From Salinimicrobium xinjiangense DSM 19287 (GTDB taxonomy: Bacteria; Bacteroidota; Bacteroidia; Flavobacteriales; Flavobacteriaceae), in contig NZ_AUIG01000001.1 of the NCBI RefSeq assembly GCF_000423585.1, positions 186,001 through 250,000 on the forward strand: a stretch of DNA of 64,000 nucleotides, in the 5' to 3' direction. The notes beneath the pieces were generated by a model. That model did no database searches. It was not told the origin of the DNA and saw only the letters and a list, made by a program, of their open reading frames with translations. Positions 32,554 to 41,635 of the stretch are shown in pieces; the stretch's first letter is position 1, and every line of letters begins with the position of its first letter. Both the position numbers and the translations under genes were made by a program.

Positions 32554-33451
32554 ATATTACCTCAACTACCTAGATGAATTAGAGTCGGAAGCGATCTATA
32601 TCCTGCGGGAGGTATGGGCTCAGTTTGAAAACCCGGTGATCCTCTTTTCAGGGGGGAAAGATTCAATTCTTGTAACCCACCTGGCAAAAAAGGCATTTTT
32701 CCCGGCGAAAATTCCGTTTGCTCTACTGCACGTTGATACAGGACATAATTTTCCCGAAACCATTTATTTCAGGGACGATCTGGTAAAAGAGTTAGGGGTG
32801 AATCTTATTGTCGGTTCCGTTCAGGAGTCGATCAATAACGGAAGAGTAGCTGAAGAAAGGGGAAAGAACGCCACCCGTAATGCCCTTCAAATAACCACCC
32901 TTCTGGATACCATTGAAGAACACAGGATCGACTGTGCTATTGGTGGGGGCAGAAGAGATGAGGAAAAAGCAAGAGCAAAGGAACGTTTCTTTTCTCACCG
33001 CAACGATTTTGGGGAATGGGATCCAAAGAACCAGCGGCCGGAGTTATGGAATCTGCTGAATGGAAAACATTTTGAAGGAGAGCATTTCAGAGCATTTCCT
33101 ATAAGTAACTGGACAGAAATGGACGTCTGGAATTATATCAAAAGAGAAAATATAAAGATACCTTCCCTGTATGTTGCACATGAGAGAGAGGTAGTATGGA
33201 GGAGTAACTCCTGGATCCCAAATTCAGAATATTTAAAACTCGAAGCCGGGGAGAAGATCTATACAAAGAAAATTCGTTTCAGAACTTTAGGTGACATCAC
33301 CATCACCGGAGGAATAGAATCTGAAGCAGATACTCTTGAAAAGATTGTGCAGGAAGTTTCTGCTATGAGAAAGACAGAGAGAGGGGATAGGAGTGATGAT
33401 AAGCGGAGTGAAACGGCAATGGAAGACAGGAAGAAACAAGGATATTTCTGA
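32546..33451 (+). CDS. cysD: Sulfate adenylyltransferase subunit 2
   Basis: A 301-residue PP-loop ATP pyrophosphatase that adenylylates sulfate, driven by the CysN GTPase. The PP-loop FSGGKDS is near residues 34-40, with VDTGHNFPET, GGGRRDEEKARAKERFFS and FRTLGDITITGGIES downstream, and the C-terminal KKQGYF. Normally cysN follows at once; here a GxxExxY gene with R4 repeats intervenes (470 bp), which may weaken coupling of the two subunits. Confidence 0.95.
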   Translation: MSKYYLNYLDELESEAIYILREVWAQFENPVILFSGGKDSILVTHLAKKAFFPAKIPFALLHVDTGHNFPETIYFRDDLVKELGVNLIVGSVQESINNGRVAEERGKNATRNALQITTLLDTIEEHRIDCAIGGGRRDEEKARAKERFFSHRNDFGEWDPKNQRPELWNLLNGKHFEGEHFRAFPISNWTEMDVWNYIKRENIKIPSLYVAHEREVVWRSNSWIPNSEYLKLEAGEKIYTKKIRFRTLGDITITGGIESEADTLEKIVQEVSAMRKTERGDRSDDKRSETAMEDRKKQGYF

Positions 33452-33484
33452 TTTCACGGATTTTAAAAAGGATTACGCGGATTG
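33452..33484. repeat. R4 repeat units before the GxxExxY gene
   Basis: GATTTCACGGATTTT and GGATTACGCGGATTG follow the cysD stop and lead into the start of the GxxExxY gene. Confidence 0.85.
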
Positions 33485-33850
33485 ATGAGAGACAAAAATG
33501 CTTTATTATACGAGGAAAAGACCTATAAAATCATAGGAGCTTGTATGAAGGTTCATAGAAATCTTGGACCCGGATTCCTGGAGTCGGTGTATCAGGAGGC
33601 ATTGGAAAAGGAATTTAAATCTCAAAAAATAGACTTTCAGAGACAATTAAAAATAAGACTGATGTATGAAGGCCAACCTATGAAGAAATATTTTGTAGCT
33701 GACTTCTTATGTTATGATAAGATACTTCTTGAGATCAAAGCAGCTTCCTTTCTGGTCAAAGATGTAGAAGCCCAGTTGATCAATTATTTAAAATCCACCG
33801 AACTACCCTTAGGTTTACTTGTCAATTTCGGTCAAAAAAGTTTAGTTTGA
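33485..33850 (+). CDS. GxxExxY family protein inserted between cysD and cysN
   Basis: A 121-residue protein of the GxxExxY family: VHRNLGPGFLESVYQEAL contains the naming motif, and the later VADFLCYDKILLEIKAA has the D-x-n-ExK pattern of a PD-(D/E)xK nuclease fold, suggesting a small nuclease. The ATG at 33485 is preferred to the TTG at 33482. It is enclosed by R4 units, in direct form before it (CACGGATT, GCGGATT) and inverted after it (AATCCGCG, AATCCGTGG). It has no metabolic link to the surrounding sulfate genes, so it is best seen as an inserted passenger. Confidence 0.88.
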   Translation: MRDKNALLYEEKTYKIIGACMKVHRNLGPGFLESVYQEALEKEFKSQKIDFQRQLKIRLMYEGQPMKKYFVADFLCYDKILLEIKAASFLVKDVEAQLINYLKSTELPLGLLVNFGQKSLV

Positions 33851-33869
33851 AAACGTTTTATCAACACAA

Positions 33870-33903
33870 CAAATCCGCGTAATCCGCTATAATCCGTGGA
33901 ATC
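33870..33903. repeat. R4 repeat units after the GxxExxY gene
   Basis: AATCCGCGTAATCCGC and AATCCGTGGAATC are the reverse-complement form of the units left of the gene. They run up to about 20 bp before the cysN start. Confidence 0.85.
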
Positions 33904-33922
33904 GCGTCAAATTAAATGGCAA

Positions 33923-35179
33923 ATGCATATAGATAACAACCAATTATTACGATTCACGACCGCCGGCTCCGTAGACGACGGGAAATCCACCCTCATCGGT
34001 CGGCTCTTATACGACTCAAAATCCATCTTTGAAGATCAACTCGAATCGGTTAGTGCTACAAGTGCTAAGAAAGGTCACAAAGGAGTGGATCTGGCGCTGT
34101 TTACTGATGGTTTAAGGGATGAAAGAGAGCAGGGGATTACTATAGATGTAGCTTACAGGTACTTTACGACTCCGAAGAGGAAATTTATCATTGCCGATAC
34201 GCCTGGCCATATTCAGTATACCCGGAATATGGTTACCGGCGCATCCACGGCTAATGCTGCAGTGATCTTGATTGATGCCCGACACGGAGTGATCGAGCAG
34301 ACGAAAAGACATTCTTTTATAGCTTCTTTATTGAACATTCCACATCTTATAGTATGTATCAATAAAATGGACCTGGTGGATTATTCTGAAGAAAGGTTCA
34401 ATGAGATCATTGGTCAATTCGAGGAATTTTCTTCCAAACTGCTAATGAAGGATGTACGCTTTATCCCTATCAGCGCTTTGGATGGAGATAACGTAGTGAA
34501 TAGATCAGAGAATATGTTCTGGTACCAGGGAGGAACTTTACTGAATATCCTTGAAACCCTGCACATTAGCAGTGATATTAATAAAATAGACGCCCGCTTT
34601 CCGGTACAGACCGTTCTCAGGCCGCAAAGTGAAGAGCATCGGGATTATAGAGGATATGCCGGTCGAGTAGCCAGCGGAATTTATAGAGTGGGAGATGAAG
34701 TAGCTGTTTTACCTTCTGGTTTTACTTCAAAAATAAGATCCATAAATTCAGGTGAAACAGAAGTTGAAGAAGCCTACGCTCCTATGTCCATTGCCATGAG
34801 CCTGGAAGATGATATTGACGTGAGCAGGGGAGATATGATCGTAAGAGTAAATAATCAGCCGGAACCCACACAGGAATTCGATGTGATGCTTTGTTGGTTA
34901 AACAATGATGCAGCTAAGCCAAGGGCAAAGTATACTGTTATGCATACTTCCAGCGAGCAGCGGGCAATGATCAAAGAGGTGGTCTATAAGGTGGATATAA
35001 ATTCATATGAGCGCTTAAGTGAGGACAAAGATTTATATATGAATGACATCGCAAGAGTGAAAATAAGATGTACAAGACCTTTAATGCTCGATTCTTACAG
35101 AGAGAACCGAAATACCGGCAGCATTATTCTTATAGACGAAAATACAAACGAAACAGTGGCAGCAGGAATGGTGGTGTAG
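33923..35179 (+). CDS. cysN: Sulfate adenylyltransferase subunit 1 (GTPase)
   Basis: A 418-residue EF-Tu-like GTPase that powers CysD. G1 is GSVDDGKST near residues 16-24, followed by the DEREQGITIDV switch, DTPGH (G3) and NKMD (G4), and then two beta-barrel domains. The ATG at 33923 is chosen; an in-frame GTG at 33896 lies within an R4 unit. No APS kinase domain is fused, in line with a separate cysC. The C-terminus TVAAGMVV is repeated as an orphan stub 40 bp downstream. Confidence 0.94.
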   Translation: MHIDNNQLLRFTTAGSVDDGKSTLIGRLLYDSKSIFEDQLESVSATSAKKGHKGVDLALFTDGLRDEREQGITIDVAYRYFTTPKRKFIIADTPGHIQYTRNMVTGASTANAAVILIDARHGVIEQTKRHSFIASLLNIPHLIVCINKMDLVDYSEERFNEIIGQFEEFSSKLLMKDVRFIPISALDGDNVVNRSENMFWYQGGTLLNILETLHISSDINKIDARFPVQTVLRPQSEEHRDYRGYAGRVASGIYRVGDEVAVLPSGFTSKIRSINSGETEVEEAYAPMSIAMSLEDDIDVSRGDMIVRVNNQPEPTQEFDVMLCWLNNDAAKPRAKYTVMHTSSEQRAMIKEVVYKVDINSYERLSEDKDLYMNDIARVKIRCTRPLMLDSYRENRNTGSIILIDENTNETVAAGMVV

Positions 35180-35317
35180 CGAACGTAATCCGTGAAATCT
35201 AATTAAATCCGTGCAATCAGAAAAAAATAAGACTGTCGCGGCTGGAATGGTAGTCTAACAAACGTAATCCGCGCAATCAGATAAAATCCGCGTAATCCTT
35301 TCCAAATCCGTGCAATC
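35180..35317. repeat. R4 repeat tract after cysN
   Basis: Units such as CGTAATCCGTGAAATC, AAATCCGTGCAATC, CGTAATCCGCGCAATC and AAATCCGCGTAATC follow cysN. The same unit follows both the true cysN stop and the stop of the stub inside this tract. Confidence 0.88.
35220..35258 (+). pseudogene. Orphan 3' stub of a diverged cysN allele
   Basis: These 39 bases read E-K-N-K-TVAAGMVV-stop. The true cysN ends E-N-T-N-E-TVAAGMVV-stop. The eight shared residues are written with mostly different synonymous codons (ACT GTC GCG GCT versus ACA GTG GCA GCA), so this is the tail of another cysN allele rather than a fresh copy. It is surrounded by R4 units on both sides. Confidence 0.8.
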
Positions 35318-35324
35318 TTTTTTA

Positions 35325-36338
35325 TTAGAGGTTCAGAAACTTCCTTATTGAACTAAGAGTACCGGACCTCCCCGAATGAAAGTTTTTAAATAAATCCTCT
35401 TCATAAATTGCAATTCTCCCAAATCTGGGCCTTCGGTAAGCTTTTTCCTGATCCTGATCAAAAATGGATCTGAGAAATTCTTCGAGGGTTTCCTGCTTCA
35501 GGTTTTCAGGTACTTCATTCCCCTGAAATGGAGGTTCATTTAAAATTTCGGCCGTAAGCTCATCATTTTGATCAATTTCCTTCACCCTCTCTACCACCTC
35601 TTCAAAGTTGCTGAATTCATGACAGTTAATCAGGGAATTAGAATTAAAATCTTTGACTACCTCAGGATTACCCCAGTAGATGGGAATCGTATTGGTAATA
35701 TAGGCATGCATGAGCTTTTCGGTGGTATAACCGGGTGAAGAAGAATTTTCAAAGGCTATGGTAAATTTGCATTTTGACTGGAATTTTAATTTGGTGTACA
35801 TCCAGTCTTTGGTAAATCTGCCCCCAATATCCATTGAAGTATTATTGAGATGCCTTCCGGGAGACATGACTTTTTTATAATTACTTAAAAGATGAAAGAA
35901 ATTATCTCTTGCAGGATCTGCCTGTGAATTGGAATAAATGAAGTTGCAGAAATATTCTTTTTTTTGAACATCTTCTTTTATAAAAGATCTCTGCTTAAGG
36001 AGCTTTTCAAATTGGTCCGGGATCAGTGCAAAATTAGGATATCTGAAATACCGGTCTCCGAATTCCAGATAATTGAATCCTATTCCGTAGTCACAGAGAT
36101 TAAAATCCGGAACAAGGTTCTCTCCGGTGTAAAAGATCTTAACCGGGTTTTTATACTTTAAAAAATCTTTGCCATAGCAGGAATAAATGAGATAGTCGGG
36201 ATTTTCCTTATCAAGTATAAGCTCATAGTGGAGGCTAAGAAGATCATGTAAATAATTACTGGAAGGATCAAAACCTTCATAGAAGTCAGAGTACCATAAT
36301 TTTATTTTCTTCACGAGCCGTTGAGTTTTCAATATCAA
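35325..36338 (-). CDS. Glycosyltransferase family 10 (fucosyltransferase-like)
   Basis: A 337-residue GT10 enzyme. The family signature is clear near residues 195-245: FTIAFENSSSPGYTTEKL, then PIYWGNPEVVKDFN and LINCHEF. GT10 enzymes move L-fucose from GDP-fucose to GlcNAc or glucose; donor sugars may vary. GDP-fucose genes are not in the window. It is the only minus-strand gene of the locus after 24.5 kb and converges on cysN through the R4 tract. It is cytosolic, without a signal or membrane helix. Confidence 0.9.
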   Translation of the reverse strand: MILKTQRLVKKIKLWYSDFYEGFDPSSNYLHDLLSLHYELILDKENPDYLIYSCYGKDFLKYKNPVKIFYTGENLVPDFNLCDYGIGFNYLEFGDRYFRYPNFALIPDQFEKLLKQRSFIKEDVQKKEYFCNFIYSNSQADPARDNFFHLLSNYKKVMSPGRHLNNTSMDIGGRFTKDWMYTKLKFQSKCKFTIAFENSSSPGYTTEKLMHAYITNTIPIYWGNPEVVKDFNSNSLINCHEFSNFEEVVERVKEIDQNDELTAEILNEPPFQGNEVPENLKQETLEEFLRSIFDQDQEKAYRRPRFGRIAIYEEDLFKNFHSGRSGTLSSIRKFLNL

Positions 36339-36515
36339 AGCTAATCAAATATGTCTTTTTAGATAACTAAGGCAATTAATTTTTCTGTTCCAGGAAGTCC
36401 TGGTTCTTTGGGCTTGGTGTGAAGCGGTCCCGATTCCTTTTCCTCCATGGGAATGATTAAAAATTGATACATTCGTAGTACAATAAAGGAATTCAGAAAA
36501 ACCAGTGAACTTTAC

Positions 36516-37952
36516 ATGTCTTTAAAAAGAAAAGCCGCCCTTAGTCTGGTTTGGACCTTCACTCAACAGTTCGGAAATCAACTCATTGGATTTGTGGTTT
36601 CTCTTGTCCTGGCAAGGATCTTACTTCCCGCAGAATTTGGTTTAATAGGAATGATCGCTGTAGTGGTAGCTGTGGGTAATACACTTTTGGATGGCGGACT
36701 TACCAAATCTCTTATAAGAGATACCGATTGTGATGAGGTAGATTACTCCACGGTATTTTTTTTTAATGTTGGTGCCGGGTTACTAGTGTATGCTTTAGTA
36801 TTTCTTTCAGCCCCTTTTATTGCTGCCTTCTATGAACAACCTGTCCTTACTGATATCATTCGGGTATATTGCTTAACAATTGTGATCACCTCATTTTCTG
36901 CTGTTCAATTGGCCAGACTTACCAAACGAATGGATTTTAAGACCCAGGCTGTGATAGCTATTCCTGCGGCAGTGATGGGTGGAGTTGTCGGAATCTGGAT
37001 GGCTTATAGTGGATACGGCGTTTGGAGCCTGGTGTGGAGTGGTATAACTACCGCGGTTGTAAGTACCATTCAGATGTGGTGGTATTCAAACTGGAAGCCT
37101 CGTTTAGTTTTCAGCCGGTCCAGGTTCAGCAAACATTTCAATTATGGATATAAATTGACCTTATCTGATCTGCTCAACAGGATCTTCAATAACATTTTTC
37201 TTATTGTCATAGGTAAGTATTTTTCCGCAGCACAGGTGGGATTCTACACCCGGGCAGAAACTATGAAGCAATTGCCGGTAACTAACATATCAAGGGCACT
37301 GGACAAGGTGACTTTCCCATTATTTGTCTCAATCCAGGATGATGAATTAAGACTAAAGAGGGTTTATAAAAAGCTGATGTTAATGGTTGTTTTTGTAATT
37401 AGTCCGGTGCTGATATTTCTTGCAGTACTGGCAGAACCGGTTTTTATTTTCCTGTTTACTGATAAATGGTTACCTGCAGTACCTTATTTTCAGATCCTTT
37501 GTATCACCGGCATTCTTTTCCCCCTTCATTCCTATAACCTCACGATTTTAAATGTAAAGGGTAGAAGTGATCTTTTCTTACAACTGGAGGTGATCAAGAA
37601 AATTATTATTGTTCTCACTATAATAATTGCTATTCCATTTGGGATTATGGCACTGCTGTATGGGCAGGTATTGATCTCTCTGCTGGCTTTTTTTATAAAT
37701 GCCCGTTACACGAGCAGATTTATTTCATATACCGGTTGGGAACAGATAAAAGATGTGTTTCCCATACTTCTGCTTTCTCTATTAGGTGGTACTGCTATTT
37801 TTCTGGTAGATCAATTTATTTTGCTGGACCAGATGTACCTGTTACGTATACTAATTGGAGGATTTATTGGTTCTCTTGTGTATCTGGTTACAGCGTATAT
37901 TCTTAAGTTTACTAGCCTGTTTGAACTTTCTAATTTGATTCTGAAGCGATGA
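36516..37952 (+). CDS. Polysaccharide flippase (Wzx/WzxC-like, MOP superfamily), copy 1
   Basis: A 478-residue membrane protein with about 12-14 hydrophobic helices and the WzxC-type opening (TFTQQFGNQLIGFVVSLVLARILLP in part). It translocates undecaprenyl-linked repeat units or glycolipids across the inner membrane. It overlaps the following aminotransferase by 4 bp (ATGA). A clear paralogue with the same partner lies at 46.0 kb (shared stretches such as FNYGYKLT, VIGKYFSA, QVGFYTRA and GRSDLF). Confidence 0.9.
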   Translation: MSLKRKAALSLVWTFTQQFGNQLIGFVVSLVLARILLPAEFGLIGMIAVVVAVGNTLLDGGLTKSLIRDTDCDEVDYSTVFFFNVGAGLLVYALVFLSAPFIAAFYEQPVLTDIIRVYCLTIVITSFSAVQLARLTKRMDFKTQAVIAIPAAVMGGVVGIWMAYSGYGVWSLVWSGITTAVVSTIQMWWYSNWKPRLVFSRSRFSKHFNYGYKLTLSDLLNRIFNNIFLIVIGKYFSAAQVGFYTRAETMKQLPVTNISRALDKVTFPLFVSIQDDELRLKRVYKKLMLMVVFVISPVLIFLAVLAEPVFIFLFTDKWLPAVPYFQILCITGILFPLHSYNLTILNVKGRSDLFLQLEVIKKIIIVLTIIIAIPFGIMALLYGQVLISLLAFFINARYTSRFISYTGWEQIKDVFPILLLSLLGGTAIFLVDQFILLDQMYLLRILIGGFIGSLVYLVTAYILKFTSLFELSNLILKR

Positions 37953-39022
37953 TCAACGTAACTAAGACTTTTCTCCCTCCATTGAAGAAGTATCAAAAAT
38001 ACCTGAAACAGATTTGGGAGTCAAATCAAATTGCTAATGGTGGCAAACTCTGGTATGAGTTACAGGCAACACTTAAGGAATATCTGGATTCTCCAAACCT
38101 CATTCTTACTTCAAATGGAACTCTTCCTATTCAAATTGCCTTGAAAACACTTGCAAAAAATGGGGAGGTTATAACAACTCCTTTCAGTTATGTGGCCACA
38201 ACCGCGGCAATCGTATGGGAGAATTGCACACCAGTTTTTGTTGATATACATCCTAAATATTTGACCATTGATGAAACTAAAATTGAAGCTGCGATTACAG
38301 ACAAAACCACAGCAATTCTGGCAACCCATGTTTTCGGTAATCCCTGTAACGTGGAGGAGATAGAAAGAATAGCAAAAAAGCATAGGCTGAAGGTGATCTA
38401 TGATGCGGCGCATTGTTTTGCAGTAAAATACAAAGACCAGTCGATCTTTAATTATGGAGATGTAAGCACCTGTAGTTTTCATGCTACAAAAATATTCCAT
38501 ACAGGAGAGGGAGGAGCTATGTTTTGTAAAGATCCCCAACTATACGAGGAGCTTTTTTACAGGCACAATTTTGGACACAAAAGCGCAACAGAGTTTTCAG
38601 GATTGGGAATCAATGCAAAAATGAGTGAGTTACAGGCTGCAATGGGATTAGCAGTTTTACCCTATGTAGATTCAGATATAGAACAAAGAAAAAGGGTCTA
38701 TGACTTTTACAGAGAAGCTCTTATAGATACTCAGCTTAATATGATCAAACTTCGTGATGGTGTAGAATGGAATTACAGCTATTTTCCGGTAATATTTTCT
38801 GATGAAAAGGAACTTTTAAAAGCACAGAAGGCTCTGAATGAAAAAGGAATATTCTCAAGACGGTATTTTTATCCTTCCTTAAATTCTCTGCCCTATACGA
38901 AATTGCCTGGTTTGGAAATTTCAGAATCGGTTTCTAGTAGAATTCTGTGTCTTCCATTTTATGCAGGTCTTAAGCCTCAACAGTTAAAAGTAATCACCAA
39001 TAAGTTAATTGCTTCCGAATAA
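37949..39022 (+). CDS. DegT/DnrJ/EryC1/StrS aminotransferase, copy 1
   Basis: A 357-residue PLP-dependent sugar aminotransferase. The Schiff-base lysine is Lys181 in SFHATKIFHTGEGG; earlier motifs are NGTLPIQIALK and TPFSYVATTAAI, and the aspartate for PLP is in IYDAAHCF. It would aminate a nucleotide keto-sugar, with the exact sugar unknown. It overlaps the flippase by 4 bp. The same gene pair recurs at 46-48.5 kb. Confidence 0.9.
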   Translation: MINVTKTFLPPLKKYQKYLKQIWESNQIANGGKLWYELQATLKEYLDSPNLILTSNGTLPIQIALKTLAKNGEVITTPFSYVATTAAIVWENCTPVFVDIHPKYLTIDETKIEAAITDKTTAILATHVFGNPCNVEEIERIAKKHRLKVIYDAAHCFAVKYKDQSIFNYGDVSTCSFHATKIFHTGEGGAMFCKDPQLYEELFYRHNFGHKSATEFSGLGINAKMSELQAAMGLAVLPYVDSDIEQRKRVYDFYREALIDTQLNMIKLRDGVEWNYSYFPVIFSDEKELLKAQKALNEKGIFSRRYFYPSLNSLPYTKLPGLEISESVSSRILCLPFYAGLKPQQLKVITNKLIASE

Positions 39023-39034
39023 TTACAATTACGA

Positions 39035-40657
39035 ATGAAAATTTTTGAAATCTTAGATAGACGCCAGGAGAGGCTTATTGCTTATTTATCTCTATTCCTG
39101 TCGATTTCCTTTTTTTTCGTAGGTATCTTTTTCGGGCTCGATTTTACTGATAGTTTCTATCACCTGAATCAGGCGCTTCATCCTGCCGGAGATCAACATC
39201 TTTATCCCTTTCTTGGTAGTTCTCTGATCATAAAGGAGATTGTCGAATTATTGGGTCCTAAAATCATTTTTTTACGGCTGGCCAATTCTCTTTTGCTCTT
39301 ACTTTCTTTCCTCTTTCCATTCCTCATTCTCAAGCCACAGCTTTCCAGAAACAAAATTATGCTCTATCTGGCCTGCGGTTTAATTCTCTTTCTACCTTTT
39401 AATGTCAACATTCTGGGCTACGACACCCTCAGCATTTTTTTTCTGTCATTGATCTTTACCCTCTGTATTTATCACATAAAAAAACCGAAGCTTTCTAAAC
39501 TCCTTTTTCTGTCCATTCTCTGTTCAGCCGCTGTATTAGTAAGACTACCTAATATTCTGGTCTTACCCATTATTTTTTTCTGGTTTCTTTTTTTTAGAAG
39601 TGCTTTTCCAAAGACCTTGTTGTACCGCTGGCAGGCGGTGATTCTTCTATTGCTATCACTTCTGGGATTAGCCTTGGGTTATGCTTTGTACTACGGAAGC
39701 TGGAATTCATTTATAAATGCTTCAGCAAATGCAGATTCCCATTTTATTAAAGAACTCCTTCAAAATTATTTCCGGGATGGAATTCAATTATTCTTTTTTC
39801 TCAGTTTCATTCTCATTAGCTATTTCCTGTTCCTAAGAATACGGAGAAGGATTTCAAAAGTCTTCACTTATCTCTTGCTTATACTGATCCTTCTGATCTT
39901 TATGAGTTATTATCTTCTTCCCACGAAGTACATTTTTAATTATTCCCTTTTTATTTTTGCAGTTGTTTTATCGTATACAGGTATCCAAATATTCCATTGG
40001 AAAAAGCGATCTGGAATGCAACTTCAGATATTTGTCCTGTACTTTCTTTTTCTATTTATTAATTTGTTTGGTTCAAACACCGGACTTCTGAAAGGCTATT
40101 CATTGTTTGTCTTATTCCCATTCGTTTTTAGTATCGGAAATTCAGCAGGTAAAAATTACTGGTCAACACTGCTCCTCGTCCTGATCCCATTTTCCTTTGT
40201 AAATAAACTTTACGGGATATATGAGGATAAGAATCTGCTCTCACTGAACGTAGTGCCCAGGCACGAGCTGCTTTCTCCTATTCGTACTAATGAATTCAGG
40301 GCCCAATTTTTAGACGCAATAGATGCCGAAGTTAAAGAGCTAGGAAGCAGGGATATCAAAGTTTATTTTTATGGGGATAAGAGTCATATTTTTCATTACC
40401 TGTATCCCCGGTCTGTAGTGATAAGCGGCTTTTTTCATCAATCCATTGATGATCTGACCAGTAGGGCAAAAATTAAAGAGATGCTGCAGGGAAAAGACAA
40501 TTTTGCAATATTTATTATACATTCCTACCCCGAAAGTTCCAATTTTCTTACCAGTGCATTGGAGGGTGATTTTCAAAGAATGGGAGTGGGCAGGATAGAA
40601 AAAGGCTTACTTACATATTATCTAAAAAGTATAGATTCTCAAAAGCAAACTGATTAA
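39035..40657 (+). CDS. Polytopic membrane protein, probable GT-C type glycosyltransferase
   Basis: A 540-residue protein with about ten hydrophobic helices (residues about 16-410). A first external loop carries acidic residues (FGLDFTDSFYHLNQA), as in GT-C enzymes such as ArnT and GtrC that use lipid-phosphate sugars. A soluble C-terminal part of about 130 residues follows. No closer family is recognised. It lies 12 bp after the aminotransferase and 51 bp before a GtrB/ArnC-like GT2, its natural partner if it acts on undecaprenyl-phosphate sugar in the periplasm. Confidence 0.65.
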   Translation: MKIFEILDRRQERLIAYLSLFLSISFFFVGIFFGLDFTDSFYHLNQALHPAGDQHLYPFLGSSLIIKEIVELLGPKIIFLRLANSLLLLLSFLFPFLILKPQLSRNKIMLYLACGLILFLPFNVNILGYDTLSIFFLSLIFTLCIYHIKKPKLSKLLFLSILCSAAVLVRLPNILVLPIIFFWFLFFRSAFPKTLLYRWQAVILLLLSLLGLALGYALYYGSWNSFINASANADSHFIKELLQNYFRDGIQLFFFLSFILISYFLFLRIRRRISKVFTYLLLILILLIFMSYYLLPTKYIFNYSLFIFAVVLSYTGIQIFHWKKRSGMQLQIFVLYFLFLFINLFGSNTGLLKGYSLFVLFPFVFSIGNSAGKNYWSTLLLVLIPFSFVNKLYGIYEDKNLLSLNVVPRHELLSPIRTNEFRAQFLDAIDAEVKELGSRDIKVYFYGDKSHIFHYLYPRSVVISGFFHQSIDDLTSRAKIKEMLQGKDNFAIFIIHSYPESSNFLTSALEGDFQRMGVGRIEKGLLTYYLKSIDSQKQTD

Positions 40658-40708
40658 AGTGGAATAGATGAGACACCATTTTTAGCTGAAACACATTAAA
40701 CTATACCT

Positions 40709-41635
40709 ATGGCACATTTGTCAATTGTTAGCCCCGTATACAATGCGGAAAAAATTATACCTCAGTTGATTAGCAGAATCGAAATAAGCGTGCAGAAGAT
40801 TACTGCCGATTATGAGATTATCCTGGTAGAAGATAAGGGACAGGATAACTCCTGGGAGCTGATTGAAAAGGAGGCCAGCGCGAATAGCAAAGTGGTTGGG
40901 ATTAAATTGAGCCGGAATTTTGGTCAACATTACGCAATAACAGCAGGACTTGATGAGGCTGATGGAGACTGGGTAGTTGTAATGGATTGCGACCTGCAGG
41001 ATCAACCAGAAGAGATTGAAAAATTGTATCATAAAGCACAGGAAGGCTTTGAGATTGTGATAGCCAGAAGATCTAATAGAAAAGATAGTTTTGTAAAGAA
41101 GTTATTCTCGAAGATGTTTTACAGAACTCTCGGCTACTTGACAGGATCCAAACAGGACGAAACAGTTGCTAATTTTGGGATCTATAGCAGGAAGGCAGTG
41201 AATGCCATTGTATCGATGCGGGAATCGATCCGGTATTTCCCCACCATGGTGAAGTGGGTTGGATTTAAGTCGGTTGTAGTGCCGGTGGAACATGCCGCGA
41301 GAAGTGAAGGAAACACCAGTTATAATTTAAAGAGGTTGCTCAATTTGGCCCTGGACATTATTCTGGCCTATTCAGATAAACCCATCCGCCTAGTGGTAAA
41401 AACAGGACTGTTCATTTCCTTTTTATCAGTAGTGATTGCACTGATCTATTTTATAAAATGGGTAAAAGGCGATGTGGTGGTCTTGGGTTATACCAGTTTG
41501 ATTATCTCCATTTGGTTGTTGTCGGGGGTTATTTTATCTACATTAGGAATTATTGGATTGTATGTGGGTAAAATTTTCGAAGGAGTAAAAAAGCGACCTA
41601 TCTATATAATTGAGAAAATAATTAAGGAACAATAA
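40709..41635 (+). CDS. GT2 glycosyltransferase with two membrane helices (GtrB/ArnC/DPM-like)
   Basis: A 308-residue enzyme. The GT-A domain (SIVSPVYNAE, VEDKGQDNSW, the metal motif DCDLQD, and NFGQHYAITAG) is followed by two C-terminal membrane helices (residues about 230-255 and 265-295), the layout of polyprenyl-phosphate glycosyltransferases. It would load a nucleotide-activated sugar on undecaprenyl phosphate. Its last base overlaps the next gene (TAATG), showing coupling to the formyltransferase. Confidence 0.9.
   Translation: MAHLSIVSPVYNAEKIIPQLISRIEISVQKITADYEIILVEDKGQDNSWELIEKEASANSKVVGIKLSRNFGQHYAITAGLDEADGDWVVVMDCDLQDQPEEIEKLYHKAQEGFEIVIARRSNRKDSFVKKLFSKMFYRTLGYLTGSKQDETVANFGIYSRKAVNAIVSMRESIRYFPTMVKWVGFKSVVVPVEHAARSEGNTSYNLKRLLNLALDIILAYSDKPIRLVVKTGLFISFLSVVIALIYFIKWVKGDVVVLGYTSLIISIWLLSGVILSTLGIIGLYVGKIFEGVKKRPIYIIEKIIKEQ

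Noticed and set aside
33896-33922. GTG as the cysN start
   Set aside because: It lies within an R4 unit and adds nine residues absent from the normal N-terminus; the ATG at 33923 is better.
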